A DNA stretch of 64,000 nt from Roseivirga pacifica. GTDB lineage: Bacteria; Bacteroidota; Bacteroidia; Cytophagales; Cyclobacteriaceae. Under the pieces are notes generated by a model. The model ran no database searches. It was not told the DNA's origin and saw only the letters and a list, made by a program, of their open reading frames with translations. How positions within the stretch are numbered: the first letter of the stretch is position 1; every line of letters starts with the position of its first letter. The stretch is from NCBI RefSeq assembly GCF_900111145.1, contig NZ_FOIR01000001.1, positions 1,247,501 to 1,311,500 of the forward strand, written 5' to 3'. This document shows positions 18,139 to 26,650 of the stretch, in pieces. The position numbers and the translations under genes are program-made.

Positions 18139-19643
18139 TTTTTCACGAATTTTCTATAAAACCATCCATTAAATACCACGGCAATTACTAATGCCACTGC
18201 CCACTGCGTAACAATTGTAGCGTTACTGAACTTGTCGATTACGTTCCATTTACCGTTTTCATCGAACCATGGATACTCACTGTAACCTTGGTCCATCCAC
18301 CAGTAAACAAGGAAAAGTCCTGCTACAAAGTTGAAATAGATCATTCCCGCGAAGTAGTATTTCGAAACCTTAAAGTCAGAGTTCTGATCGATAAAGTCTT
18401 TTTTGAACTTCATTGGGCCATACTTAATGATGAGGAATGAAATGAATATTCCACTTACAAGTAGTCCTACACCCCAAACCCAGTCTTGATTCTCGAAGAA
18501 ATCGAGCCACCAAGCTGATGGAAAACCAACCACAAAACAAGCGGCACCGGCAATAATGGCGGCCTTTTTCTTAGGTATTTCATAGTCGGTTAAGTTCTTA
18601 ATAATTAGCTGCATCATTGGTAGAATGGAGCTAAACGCTGCCATTGCAAAGGCACCAAAGAATATCCATGATAGGAAGGGGCCTCCTGGCATTTGTGCAA
18701 ATAGCTGCGGCAAAATAGTAAACACCAACGCAGTATTTCCACCGTGTAAGAAGTCGATGGCCTCTGCAGGTGTGGCTGCCATAGCGAATACTGCCGGCAA
18801 AATGGCCATTGCAGCAAGTAGGGCTGCGGTGTTGTTACCAAACGCACCAAGGAAGGTGTTGAGGGTAACGTCTTCTTTCTGTCTAGAGAATGATCCGATT
18901 GTAATCATTAAACCCCAGCCGGCACCGGTACTCCAAGCAGAGTCAGTAATGGCTTCAATCCAAATAATAGGGTCTTTAAATTTTTCTACATCAATGGTAA
19001 AGAGGTATTCCAAACCTTCAACCCCACCTGGCATTTGAATGGCAAAAGCCGAAACAACCAAAAGCAAGATGAACAGGGTAGGGATCAATATCTTATTGGT
19101 CTTTTCAAGGCCTTTTTTAATGCCTTTGCCAAGTACCCAAATGGCCACGGTAATAGTTACCATGTAACAGAGCACGGCCTCCCAGCTAGAATTAGAAAGG
19201 CTTGCCCAGAAATTATCCATAAAGTTTACATTCGGGTCAGCAAAGCTTTCATTCATAGCCCCCGAGCCGAACAGGTAGTTAACTAAATTCTGTGTGTTGA
19301 GTAAAAAGTAGCGAAGCGACCAGCCTGTTACCACCGAATAATAGAAGGCAATACCCACTGTTACCAGCGTAACAAAGGTGCCCATCCAATTAAATTTTTT
19401 GCCGGAAAGACTTCCGAGCGACCCTAATGTTCCTTTTCTATAATGTTTACCTATGGCGAGTTCTGCCATTAAAAGGGGAATGGACCAAATTACCAGGAAG
19501 AACATCCAAAGGATGATGAAAGTACCACCGTGTTCTCCGGCAATCCGTGGAAACCTCCACAGGTTACCGGCACCAATGGCCATTCCCAGTGCGGCCAAAA
19601 TAATCCCCCACCGATTACTAAACTCTTCTCTTTTTTCTGCCAT
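18135..19643 (-). CDS. Sodium-dependent transporter of the NSS (SNF) family
   Basis: The 502-residue membrane protein begins with the NSS signature WGIILAALGMAIGAGNLWRFPRIAGEHGG in helix 1, where the sodium and substrate sites of LeuT lie, and has about 11-12 hydrophobic segments. NSS proteins import amino acids or related solutes with Na+. The gene is translationally coupled to a 42-residue MetS-like subunit, which in known cases goes with methionine/alanine transporters; substrate here is inferred. Confidence 0.93.
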   Translation of the reverse strand: MAEKREEFSNRWGIILAALGMAIGAGNLWRFPRIAGEHGGTFIILWMFFLVIWSIPLLMAELAIGKHYRKGTLGSLGSLSGKKFNWMGTFVTLVTVGIAFYYSVVTGWSLRYFLLNTQNLVNYLFGSGAMNESFADPNVNFMDNFWASLSNSSWEAVLCYMVTITVAIWVLGKGIKKGLEKTNKILIPTLFILLLVVSAFAIQMPGGVEGLEYLFTIDVEKFKDPIIWIEAITDSAWSTGAGWGLMITIGSFSRQKEDVTLNTFLGAFGNNTAALLAAMAILPAVFAMAATPAEAIDFLHGGNTALVFTILPQLFAQMPGGPFLSWIFFGAFAMAAFSSILPMMQLIIKNLTDYEIPKKKAAIIAGAACFVVGFPSAWWLDFFENQDWVWGVGLLVSGIFISFLIIKYGPMKFKKDFIDQNSDFKVSKYYFAGMIYFNFVAGLFLVYWWMDQGYSEYPWFDENGKWNVIDKFSNATIVTQWAVALVIAVVFNGWFYRKFVKK

Positions 19644-19956
19644 GTAGCTTTAGTTTTTTTGCTTAAATGGTTGATTTTATTACTTCTACAAGCTTGGTAA
19701 GCTATATAAATAAGTCAGAATCCCAAGTATTGTTTGATGGACTTGGCAACAGACAAAAGCCGAAAAAAATGTATTCCGAACAGCGTTTGGCTTATAGCTT
19801 AATTATGAAAGATAAGTATGGGTTTTCATTGATGGTAGAATTTTATTTTATCGGCACGGGGCTTTTTCAGAAGCTCGAAATTTTATGAATGCCATATGAG
19901 CAATGGTAGCGGTGAAAAGACTTTTGGCTGAGCCGTTTTTTTGGTAGCTTCAAATT
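19644..19956. other. Gene-free stretch between the NSS transporter and the alkyltransferase-like gene
   Basis: This 313-base gap separates two divergent genes and should hold both promoters. It is AT-rich. A frame of 73 codons at 19667-19888 shows no recognisable protein features. No repeat, RNA gene or clear promoter match was found. Confidence 0.5.
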
Positions 19957-20295
19957 ATGGCAAAAGACCACAGTAATTTTTTTAATGATGTTTATGAGGT
20001 AGTGCGGCTGATTCCGAGCGGAAGGGCCACTAACTACGGAGCCATTGCCAACTATTTGGGAACAAAGGGCAGTGCCAGAATGGTGGGCTGGGCCATGAAT
20101 GCAGCACACGGAATGGCCGATGTGCCGGCTCATCGTGTAGTAAATCGGGCGGGCGTATTAACCGGTAAAAGTCATTTCGAAACGCCTACCATTATGCAAG
20201 AACGGCTAGAGGCCGAAGGCGTAGAAGTGGTCAATGATAAGATCAAAAACTTTGACAAAATATTCTGGGATCCAAACACCGAACTGGCGCTTTGA
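19957..20295 (+). CDS. Alkyltransferase-like protein (MGMT family, no acceptor cysteine)
   Basis: The 112-residue protein has the helix-turn-helix of MGMT/Ogt (IPSGRATNYGAIANYLG), the arginine-finger region ARMVGWAMNAA, and VPAHRVVNRAGVLTG where active MGMT has PCHR. The acceptor cysteine is Ala58, so it cannot take an alkyl group. Such ATL proteins bind O6-alkylguanine and pass the lesion to nucleotide excision repair; this is known for ATL of yeast and several bacteria and is inferred here. It stands alone between transporter genes. Confidence 0.9.
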   Translation: MAKDHSNFFNDVYEVVRLIPSGRATNYGAIANYLGTKGSARMVGWAMNAAHGMADVPAHRVVNRAGVLTGKSHFETPTIMQERLEAEGVEVVNDKIKNFDKIFWDPNTELAL

Positions 20296-20319
20296 ATTGT
20301 GCTTTTTAGACTAATTTTG
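20292..20319 (+). promoter_or_regulatory. Possible promoter of the MscS-family gene
   Basis: TTG at 20292-20294 and TAATTTTG at 20312-20319 are 17 bases apart. The -7 element fits the Bacteroidota consensus TAnnTTTG exactly and the spacing is slightly short. It overlaps the end of the alkyltransferase-like gene, nine bases before the next start codon. Confidence 0.45.
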
Positions 20320-20327
20320 CTGCTCGA

Positions 20328-21242
20328 ATGGTTAACAGAACAAGAAAAACGAACAAGCCCAAAGATCAGGTAAGGCTAGAAAATAAGAAACGGCTGTACT
20401 TTGTACTTAAGCTGGCGGTTTTGGTTATTGGCTTTAGTTGGCGATTGTTTTTTGAAGAGAGCTTTGAAAGCCTACACTTAGACGGCAATATTTTGCCTGC
20501 ACTTTTCTATTACTTTACCAGCATAGTATTAATCTCTTTTGCCCGTACAGTTTTTGTTTACCTGTACCTAAGGCGAAAGCACAAAGAGTCCGATTTTAAG
20601 GACAATTTCATTCTTGCCGTTAACCGCATTGCGTCAATGCTGCAAGTGCTTATGCTCATCATTTCGGTGTTGTATTTCTTCAATGTAGAAACCAAGCAAT
20701 TCTTTACCTCAATAAGCATTGTGGCTGCGGCCATCGCCATTATTTCCAGGGAATACATTGTGAACGTAATCAACGGATTTATCATGATGTTCTCTAACCA
20801 GTTTTCGCTAAGCGATTATATAAAGGTGGGTGAATACAGCGGCCGAATAATGGATATTACCTTGATGAATGTGGTGCTGCTAAACGATGATGATGAAATT
20901 GTGTACGTGCCAAATGCGCTTGTAGCATCATCTACCGTGGTAAACAGCTCGAAAAAGAACTTTAAAAAACTAAGTTTCGACTTTGAATTACTGCCCGAGG
21001 CCATCTCGAGTGTAGACGATTTGGAAGCATATATTACAGAGGCTTTGAAGGGCGAGTTTCCAAAAATATCGCTAGAGAAGTTTAGCCTGAAGATTGAATC
21101 GATTAAGAAAGATGCTGTGGTTTTAAAACTGCACATTACCTTAGATAGAAGGCAAAAAGATTTAGAAAGGCCTGTAAGAAGGTTTGTGAACAAATCGATC
21201 TTGGCCTACTCAAAAGACATTAAAAATAGAAAAGAAGACTAA
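20328..21242 (+). CDS. Mechanosensitive ion channel of the MscS family
   Basis: The 304-residue protein has three hydrophobic segments in the first 130 residues and then the MscS pore and beta-domain region (FFTSISIVAAAIAIISREYIVN, FIMMFSNQFSLSDYIKVGEYSGRIMDITL, VYVPNALVASSTVVN). MscS channels open under membrane tension and release solutes on osmotic downshock. The pore helix is less Gly/Ala-rich than in E. coli MscS, so conductance may differ. It ends seven bases before the TerC gene, so the two probably share a transcript. Confidence 0.9.
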   Translation: MVNRTRKTNKPKDQVRLENKKRLYFVLKLAVLVIGFSWRLFFEESFESLHLDGNILPALFYYFTSIVLISFARTVFVYLYLRRKHKESDFKDNFILAVNRIASMLQVLMLIISVLYFFNVETKQFFTSISIVAAAIAIISREYIVNVINGFIMMFSNQFSLSDYIKVGEYSGRIMDITLMNVVLLNDDDEIVYVPNALVASSTVVNSSKKNFKKLSFDFELLPEAISSVDDLEAYITEALKGEFPKISLEKFSLKIESIKKDAVVLKLHITLDRRQKDLERPVRRFVNKSILAYSKDIKNRKED

Positions 21243-21249
21243 TTAATAA

Positions 21250-21987
21250 ATGGAAGCCTTACTTACATCAGAAGGGATAATTGCGTTACTCACCCTTACT
21301 TTTTTAGAGATAGTACTAGGTGTAGATAACATCATATTTATCTCAATCATTTCAAATCGCCTGCCCGAAAAGCAGCAAAGCAAAGCCAGAAACCTCGGTT
21401 TAATTTTGGCTTTGGTAATGCGCATCGGTCTGCTTTTAGGAATCAGCTGGATCATTGGTTTTACGGAGCCACTCTTTACAGTTTTGGAGCACGATGTAAG
21501 TGTGAAAGACCTTATTCTTATTGTTGGTGGTTTGTTCCTAATAGGAAAAAGTACTACCGAAATTCACGAATCGCTAGAGGTGGATCACCATCATGAAACT
21601 AAGCAAAAAGCTACAACCATGAGCAAGGTTATTTTGCAGATTGTGGCCTTGGATATGGTGTTCTCGTTCGATTCTATTTTGACAGCTGTGGGCTTAACTG
21701 AGCACGTATTTATTATGATTGTGGCCGTAACCCTGGCAATGATTGTGATGATGACATTTGCTGGAAAGATCAGTGCCTTTATCAATCGTCATCCATCATT
21801 GCAAATGCTGGCCATGTCGTTCCTAATCCTAATCGGGTTTATGTTGGTGTTGGAAGGAATTGGTGAGCACGTGCCGAAAGGTTATATCTACTTTGCAGTG
21901 TTCTTCTCACTTACAGTAGAGATACTAAATATGAAGCGCAGAAAGAATGCAGAGGCCATTCGCTTGAAAAAGCGCATCAAAGAATAG
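21250..21987 (+). CDS. TerC family integral membrane protein
   Basis: The 245-residue protein has about seven membrane helices and the TerC hallmarks LEIVLGVDNIIFISI and ALDMVFSFDSILTAVGL, whose acidic residues inside helices probably bind metal. A His-rich loop (ESLEVDHHHETKQK, about 109-122) lies between. TerC/Alx-type proteins are linked to manganese export and to metalation of secreted proteins. Transport function here is inferred from the family. It directly follows the MscS-family gene. Confidence 0.9.
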   Translation: MEALLTSEGIIALLTLTFLEIVLGVDNIIFISIISNRLPEKQQSKARNLGLILALVMRIGLLLGISWIIGFTEPLFTVLEHDVSVKDLILIVGGLFLIGKSTTEIHESLEVDHHHETKQKATTMSKVILQIVALDMVFSFDSILTAVGLTEHVFIMIVAVTLAMIVMMTFAGKISAFINRHPSLQMLAMSFLILIGFMLVLEGIGEHVPKGYIYFAVFFSLTVEILNMKRRKNAEAIRLKKRIKE

Positions 21988-21997
21988 GTTTCTGGTT

Positions 21998-22045
21998 ATT
22001 TGTCATTGGGTATTAGCGAAGGCTGGTGGCCAATGACAAATTTTC
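21998..22045 (+). terminator. Hairpin after the TerC gene, probable terminator
   Basis: ATTTGTCATTGG (21998-22009) and CCAATGACAAAT (22030-22041) form a perfect 12-base-pair stem with a 20-base loop and are followed by TTT. It starts 11 bases after the terC stop. Confidence 0.65.
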
Positions 22046-22086
22046 ACTCTATTTCATAGGGCTCTTAAGAGATGTATCTTACACTC

Positions 22087-22147
22087 TGCCACCATTTGTG
22101 TCTTCACAAATGGTCCTGTATTACGCTGTGAGGACACAGCTTGTGGC
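22087..22147. repeat. Paired hairpin element with GTG-TCYT-CAC apex
   Basis: ACCATTTGTG-TCTT-CACAAATGGT (22091-22114) is a perfect hairpin and GCTGTG-AGGA-CACAGC (22125-22140) is a second one with the reverse complement of nearly the same apex. GCCAC (22088-22092) and GTGGC (22143-22147) could close both into a three-way junction. A third hairpin with this apex is at 24111-24132. It lies between terC and a convergent lipoprotein gene. Confidence 0.7.
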
Positions 22148-22164
22148 TTGAAGAATAGTTTTCT

Positions 22165-22659
22165 TTAATCTATCGGTAAAACCTGTCCAAACTTGTCGTA
22201 GCAGCCTTCATCGCACGATTCGTTTAAAAGGAAGAGAAAGCCTTCTTCGAAATAGAAAATATAGTTTCTGCTTCTTCCGTCAGATGAATCGATGTTAGGT
22301 ACATCTTCATTCAATTCTATAAAGACCTTGTTATAATTGTCGTCTTCTTCAACAAGGTAAGTGCCTGTAATAGATGCTGTGTTCACTTGCCAACATAAAC
22401 CTTTCACTATCCCATTATCCAATAGCTCTTCATAGTTTCGGCATACAGCCCTTACCTCTCCGTTCGATTGAAAACGCAGGAAATAACCATTATTTACAGC
22501 GCTTACATTATTCGGGTCGGTCGGGCTTCCAGTTTCAATTAGTCGCCAAGTACCATTCAAAGGGTGCTCAATTGCTGGTTCAGGTTGTTTGCTACACGAA
22601 AATAGGTAGATGAAAAGTAGTATTAGATACTTGCTCTGAAAGTTTTTGGTATGGCTCAT
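22165..22659 (-). CDS. Lipocalin-like lipoprotein of unknown function
   Basis: The 164-residue protein has a signal peptide with lipobox YLFSC (Cys at about residue 22). The mature part starts HPLNGTWRLIETGSPTD and continues with alternating strands (GYFLRFQSNGEVRAVC, YNKVFIELNEDVP), resembling the lipocalin-like lipoproteins of Bacteroidota. Four cysteines in the mature domain could form disulfides outside the cytoplasm. No ligand can be inferred. Its neighbours are unrelated. Confidence 0.78.
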   Translation of the reverse strand: MSHTKNFQSKYLILLFIYLFSCSKQPEPAIEHPLNGTWRLIETGSPTDPNNVSAVNNGYFLRFQSNGEVRAVCRNYEELLDNGIVKGLCWQVNTASITGTYLVEEDDNYNKVFIELNEDVPNIDSSDGRSRNYIFYFEEGFLFLLNESCDEGCYDKFGQVLPID

Positions 22660-22720
22660 ATTATAAAGACACCACTTTGCTCAAATTGGTTGAAACCAGT
22701 GTGAGTGTGTTATTCAGGGG

Positions 22721-22772
22721 GTTGTAAACCTCTTTTTTCCCCGACCGCAGTGGGTGACACAGTTTAATAAGT
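22721..22772. repeat. Dispersed intergenic repeat, copy A
   Basis: The segment has GTTGTAAACCTCTT, then CCCCGACC and, after a short variable part, CAGTTTAATAAGT. All three blocks recur with few changes at 23909-24057, on the other side of the unknown membrane protein gene. It does not encode a protein. Confidence 0.65.
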
Positions 22773-22776
22773 TGTC

Positions 22777-23787
22777 TTAGTTGAGCGCGTTAGACAATTG
22801 TGCCTTAAACTCTTCCAGCTGATCTATACTTAAAACGAGTTTGTCGGTAGTTTTCTTCAGGCCATAGATGCCGTTCACTTCAATCGGATCCTTCATGGTG
22901 ATTACTACATTGCCCGCACCGAATGGGCTTAGGTTCACGAACTTTTCTTCGCTACTATCTCCTTCACGGTACTCAATTTGGCTTACCTGATCGAATGGAA
23001 CAAACACGGACCAGCGAATGCCGGTTTTGAGTTGTAACCCGTTTGTTTCTACACTACTTGGGCGATGGCGCATGGCGTTTCTATCACCAAAAACAAAGAA
23101 TAGGCTATAGATGCTAATGCCTGTAAGCACCCAAGCCAGTATTGGGCTGAATGAGTTTAGAAGAATATGAAGTACAACCGTTTCAACAGGCAAAATGAAC
23201 AGTATAAAGCCGAAAATCAGGCCATAGTTTGAGCTTTTGGTGCTGCTAAATTCGTTTTGCGCTAGTGCTTTCGGCTTCCTCCAACCGGTAAATGTGTAGT
23301 AAAAAAGTGACGCTTCGGACGAAACGACATTCGCCAAAAGCGGCTTCGTGTTCTTTTCTAACAAAAGGCTTTTCAAAGCTTCAGGGAAATCTCTTAGGCT
23401 ATGATCTTTCGCACCCATGCCTTTTACAATTTTTCTAACACTGTAAATCAGGTAGCCTATCACTCCAATTTCAATGGGAAAGAGAGCCAACTCTATATAG
23501 CCCAAAGTGCTATGGTTTTCGGTAGGAATAATTTGATAAGCTATAATTAAGCTGAGAACCGTAATCGGTAGCAAGGTGATTTTCGGAATCTCAGTTTTTC
23601 GAATCAGTAGAAAGTAAAAAAGAGGAATAAGAATGGCAATGTCTAAAGAACTACCAACCGCTAGGGCAGACCTGTCAGCCGAAAATTGAGTCGCATTCAT
23701 TAGCCACCAACTCACGCTCAGTATGGCGCCCGCAATCAAAATGAATAAACCGATTCTGTTTCTGTTTAAACTTGATGCTGTTACCAT
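22777..23787 (-). CDS. Unknown membrane protein with C-terminal PH-like region
   Basis: I do not recognise this 336-residue protein. It has four hydrophobic segments in the first 120 residues, a soluble stretch of about 70 residues, two more helices (about 188-232) and a soluble C-terminus with alternating strands (GLQLKTGIRWSVFVPFDQVSQIEYREGD), which resembles bacterial PH-like domains. It is bracketed by copies of the same intergenic repeat, which may mean it was moved as a unit, though nothing else shows this. Confidence 0.72.
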   Translation of the reverse strand: MVTASSLNRNRIGLFILIAGAILSVSWWLMNATQFSADRSALAVGSSLDIAILIPLFYFLLIRKTEIPKITLLPITVLSLIIAYQIIPTENHSTLGYIELALFPIEIGVIGYLIYSVRKIVKGMGAKDHSLRDFPEALKSLLLEKNTKPLLANVVSSEASLFYYTFTGWRKPKALAQNEFSSTKSSNYGLIFGFILFILPVETVVLHILLNSFSPILAWVLTGISIYSLFFVFGDRNAMRHRPSSVETNGLQLKTGIRWSVFVPFDQVSQIEYREGDSSEEKFVNLSPFGAGNVVITMKDPIEVNGIYGLKKTTDKLVLSIDQLEEFKAQLSNALN

Positions 23788-24161
23788 AGCGCTGAATTTT
23801 ACACAAAGATAAGCCTACGAATTAAAGCCTCATGGCCAGATAAATAAGCGGGCTTAAGAAGGGAGCAAAGGCTGTAATTTGAGACAGCTTTGTGTTGCTA
23901 TACATGAGGTTGCAAACCTCTTATTCTCCCATCCTAGATACAATCGAGGATGAGTGTCTTATCTTTTCTCCCCGACCTCAGTAGTTAGATGCAATTGTCC
24001 CTACAAAAGCCTTTCCTCCCCGACCGTAGCGGAGGGGTCGACCCAGTTTAATAAGTCTCTGTTTTAACCGTATAGGGTAATGGTAAGCATCAATTGTGAT
24101 GAGTTTGCCAGCTTCGGTGTCCTCACCGAAGCATTTTCTGTGTTAACACTTGAGTGGGGGA
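23788..24161. repeat. Repeat-rich gene-free stretch with repeat copies B
   Basis: This 374-base gap holds GGTTGCAAACCTCTT (23908-23922), TCTCCCCGACC at 23967-23977, TCCCCGACC at 24017-24025 and CAGTTTAATAAGT near 24043-24055, the same blocks as at 22721-22772. It also holds the hairpin GCTTCGGTG-TCCT-CACCGAAGC (24111-24132), which has the apex of the element at 22087-22147 but a different stem and may end transcription of the symporter gene. No protein frame was found. Confidence 0.65.
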
Positions 24162-25589
24162 CTATTCTTCCCTTCTCGAAATCAACAACAAACCAAGGAA
24201 TGTTAAAGCACCGTTTAAGGCCAAAATAAAGAAGCCAAACCAGCCACCGGTATTCACATCTATAATGAAAGAAAGGATTGGCGCGGCTACACAAACAACT
24301 GTCGCGTACTTATCTTGAATCGCTCTTTTCGTTAACAAACCAAAGCTGAAAAGCCCCAAAATTGGCCCATAGGTATAGCCCGCGGCCTTAAAGATGGAGT
24401 TGATCACGCTGTCGTCATTAATGGCATTAAAGACCAAAATCACCAAGAATAGCAATATCGAGAAGCCTACATGTACTTTCAAACGCGTACGTTTTTTGTC
24501 GGCTTCTTCTCGCTTATCAAAGTTCAAAAAGTCGACACAGAAAGCCGTGGTGAGGGCGGTTAATGCTGAGTCGGCACTAGAGTAAGCCGCAGCAATAATT
24601 CCCAGCAAGAAAACCACTCCGGCCAAGGTGCCCAGATGATCCATCGCTAACAATGGATAAAGCGTGTCTGTTTTTTCAGGAATAGGAATGCCTTTGCTGT
24701 TGGCATAAAAGTACAACAGAGCACCCATGCTTAAGAAAAGCAGGTTTGCGAAAATCAGCACCACACTAAACCAGAACACGTTTTTCTGCGCGTCTTTCAG
24801 TGTTTTACAGGTAAGGTTTTTTTGCATCATGTCCTGATCCAAACCTGTCATTACAATAGCGATAAGCGCACCAGAGATAAACTGCTTCGGGAAGAACTTG
24901 GCGTTGTCCCATTCCCAGTAGAATGTTTTCGAAAGTTCGCTGCCTTTGATTTGCGTAATGGTTTCGCCCAAACTCCAGCCAAGCTCTTTGGTGATCAGGT
25001 AAATGGTTACCACCACTGCGGTCAGCATAAAGAAGGTTTGCAAGGTGTCTGTCCAAACAATGGTTTTAATTCCGCCTTGAAAAGTATACACCCAAATAAG
25101 CAAAATGGTCACCAATACCGATACCCAAAATGGAATGCCATACGCATTGAATATGGCAGTTTGTAATACTATGGCCACTAAGAACAATCGAAAGGAGGCA
25201 CCAACAACACGACTTAGTAAGAAGAAGGCAGAACCGGTTTTATAGCTCCAAAATCCAAAGCGCTCTTCCAAGTAAGAATAAATGGTAACTAAATTCAGCC
25301 TGTAATACAGCGGCATTAGCACTGTGGCAATAACCAAGTAACCAAGCAAGTATCCGATTACCACCTGAAAGTAAGAGAAGAAGCTGTTGCCTACTTCGCC
25401 CGGAACGGAAATGAAAGTTACCCCGCTTAAGGATGCTCCAATCATACCGAAAGCCACTAAATACCATGGGCTTTTGCGGTTGGCAGTAAAGAAAGTTTGT
25501 GTGTTGGCTCCCTTTGAAGTAAGGCGAGCAACAATGATCAGCATTAAAAAATAGCCTCCAATTAGGCCAATTACCAGTTCAGGACTCAT
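24162..25589 (-). CDS. Sodium:solute symporter family (SSS) protein
   Basis: The 475-residue protein has 12-13 hydrophobic segments and the SSS landmarks TFFTANRKSPWYLVAFGMIG near the N-terminus, SGVTFISVPGEVG in the second helix and GVVFLLGIIAAAYSSADSALTALTTAFCVD, the helix 8 region with the Na2-site serines. SSS proteins import sugars, amino acids, sialic acid, iodide or other solutes with sodium. Nothing in the neighbourhood points to one substrate. Confidence 0.93.
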   Translation of the reverse strand: MSPELVIGLIGGYFLMLIIVARLTSKGANTQTFFTANRKSPWYLVAFGMIGASLSGVTFISVPGEVGNSFFSYFQVVIGYLLGYLVIATVLMPLYYRLNLVTIYSYLEERFGFWSYKTGSAFFLLSRVVGASFRLFLVAIVLQTAIFNAYGIPFWVSVLVTILLIWVYTFQGGIKTIVWTDTLQTFFMLTAVVVTIYLITKELGWSLGETITQIKGSELSKTFYWEWDNAKFFPKQFISGALIAIVMTGLDQDMMQKNLTCKTLKDAQKNVFWFSVVLIFANLLFLSMGALLYFYANSKGIPIPEKTDTLYPLLAMDHLGTLAGVVFLLGIIAAAYSSADSALTALTTAFCVDFLNFDKREEADKKRTRLKVHVGFSILLFLVILVFNAINDDSVINSIFKAAGYTYGPILGLFSFGLLTKRAIQDKYATVVCVAAPILSFIIDVNTGGWFGFFILALNGALTFLGLLLISRREE

Positions 25590-25707
25590 TGGGTAAAGAT
25601 ATCAGTATATCAGTAATCAGAAAACAGTTAAACGTAAATCAGAAGAGCGATTGCCAATTTCCGCTCAACCATACACCTCAGCAACTGGTTAAGACAATGA
25701 ATTTCAT

Positions 25708-25715
25708 TAAATTTG
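25708..25715 (+). promoter_or_regulatory. Bacteroidota -7 element before clpS
   Basis: TAAATTTG matches the TAnnTTTG consensus exactly and lies 16 bases before the clpS start codon. No convincing -33 TTG is seen at the right distance. Confidence 0.5.
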
Positions 25716-25731
25716 CACAAAACCTATAAGT

Positions 25732-26013
25732 ATGCGCCTAAGCTATCAGGAACAAGAATCAGTTGAAGTTTTAGAAGAGGTTGTAGAGGACGACCTGTGC
25801 GACCTTGTAGTGTTCAATGATGATGTAAATACTTTCGAACACGTGATCAACACATTGGTTAAGGTTTGCAATCATTCCGTTGAGCAGGCCGAACAGTGTA
25901 CATTGCTCATCCACTACAAGGGCAAGTGTACCGTAAAGCACGGCAGCTTTACCGAGCTACGCCCAATGTGCGAAAGCATTCTGTCGGTAGGTATTACTGC
26001 CACGGTTCTATAA
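25732..26013 (+). CDS. clpS: ATP-dependent Clp protease adaptor ClpS
   Basis: The 93-residue protein has the ClpS core VVFNDDVNTFEHVINTLVKV, with the Asn-Asp-Asp of the N-end-rule pocket, followed by ceqAe-like EQAEQCTLLIHYKGKCTVKHG and a final strand. ClpS delivers proteins with destabilising N-terminal residues to ClpAP. The acidic N-terminus before the core (EVLEEVVEDD) is the flexible extension usual in ClpS. It starts the clpS-recR-aminotransferase-hldA run. Confidence 0.94.
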   Translation: MRLSYQEQESVEVLEEVVEDDLCDLVVFNDDVNTFEHVINTLVKVCNHSVEQAEQCTLLIHYKGKCTVKHGSFTELRPMCESILSVGITATVL

Positions 26014-26039
26014 TTATGTGCCAACTGTAATTCAACGCA

Positions 26040-26645
26040 TTGAACTTTCCCCCTAAAATTGTTGAAAACGCCATAGAGGAAATCTCTAAGCTGCCCGGTA
26101 TTGGTAAAAAAACTGCGCTTCGTTTAGTGCTTCATTTGCTTAAACAAGAGCAGTCGAGTGCCAACGAATTGGCCGAGGCCATTGTGCATTTGCGCAAAGA
26201 CGTAAAGTATTGCAGCACTTGCCATATTATTGCCGAAACCACCGACTGTACTTGCAAAACCATTACGCGCGACCTGGCCACGGTATGCGTGGTGCAAGAT
26301 ACCCCCGATGTAATGGCGATAGAAAATACCCATCAATACAAGGGACTTTATCATGTTTTGGGAGGGCTAATTTCGCCCATTGAAGGCATTGGTCCCGAAG
26401 ATCTTAAGATCGAATCATTAATAAATCGCATTAAAAATAGCGAGCCTCAAATAGAAGAGGTAATATTGGCCCTGAATCCGACAATGGAGGGCGATACAAC
26501 GGCATTTTACATGACCAAAAAGCTGAAGGAGCTTGGCGTGAAGGTAACTACAATTGCCAGGGGAATCCCAATGGGAGGAGAGCTGGAGTATGCCGATGAG
26601 CTTACATTAGGAAGAAGTATTTTGACAAGAACGATATACGAATAA
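26040..26645 (+). CDS. recR: Recombination mediator RecR, with TTG start
   Basis: RecR acts with RecO and RecF to load RecA at gaps. The 201-residue protein has the helix-hairpin-helix EISKLPGIGKKTALRLVLHL, a zinc finger (YCSTCHIIAETTDCTC), and a Toprim domain (VCVVQDTPDVMAIE, HVLGGLISPIEGIGPEDL). The start must be TTG at 26040: an in-frame TAA stands at 26028-26030, no ATG or GTG lies between, and the family begins at this point (NFPPKIVENAIEEISKLPG). The zinc finger has CxxC...CxC spacing. Confidence 0.94.
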   Translation: MNFPPKIVENAIEEISKLPGIGKKTALRLVLHLLKQEQSSANELAEAIVHLRKDVKYCSTCHIIAETTDCTCKTITRDLATVCVVQDTPDVMAIENTHQYKGLYHVLGGLISPIEGIGPEDLKIESLINRIKNSEPQIEEVILALNPTMEGDTTAFYMTKKLKELGVKVTTIARGIPMGGELEYADELTLGRSILTRTIYE

Positions 26646-26650
26646 AAGGT

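Noticed and set aside
19667-19888. 73-codon plus-strand frame upstream of the alkyltransferase-like gene
   Set aside because: Composition is not protein-like and nothing supports translation; the gap more likely holds divergent promoters.
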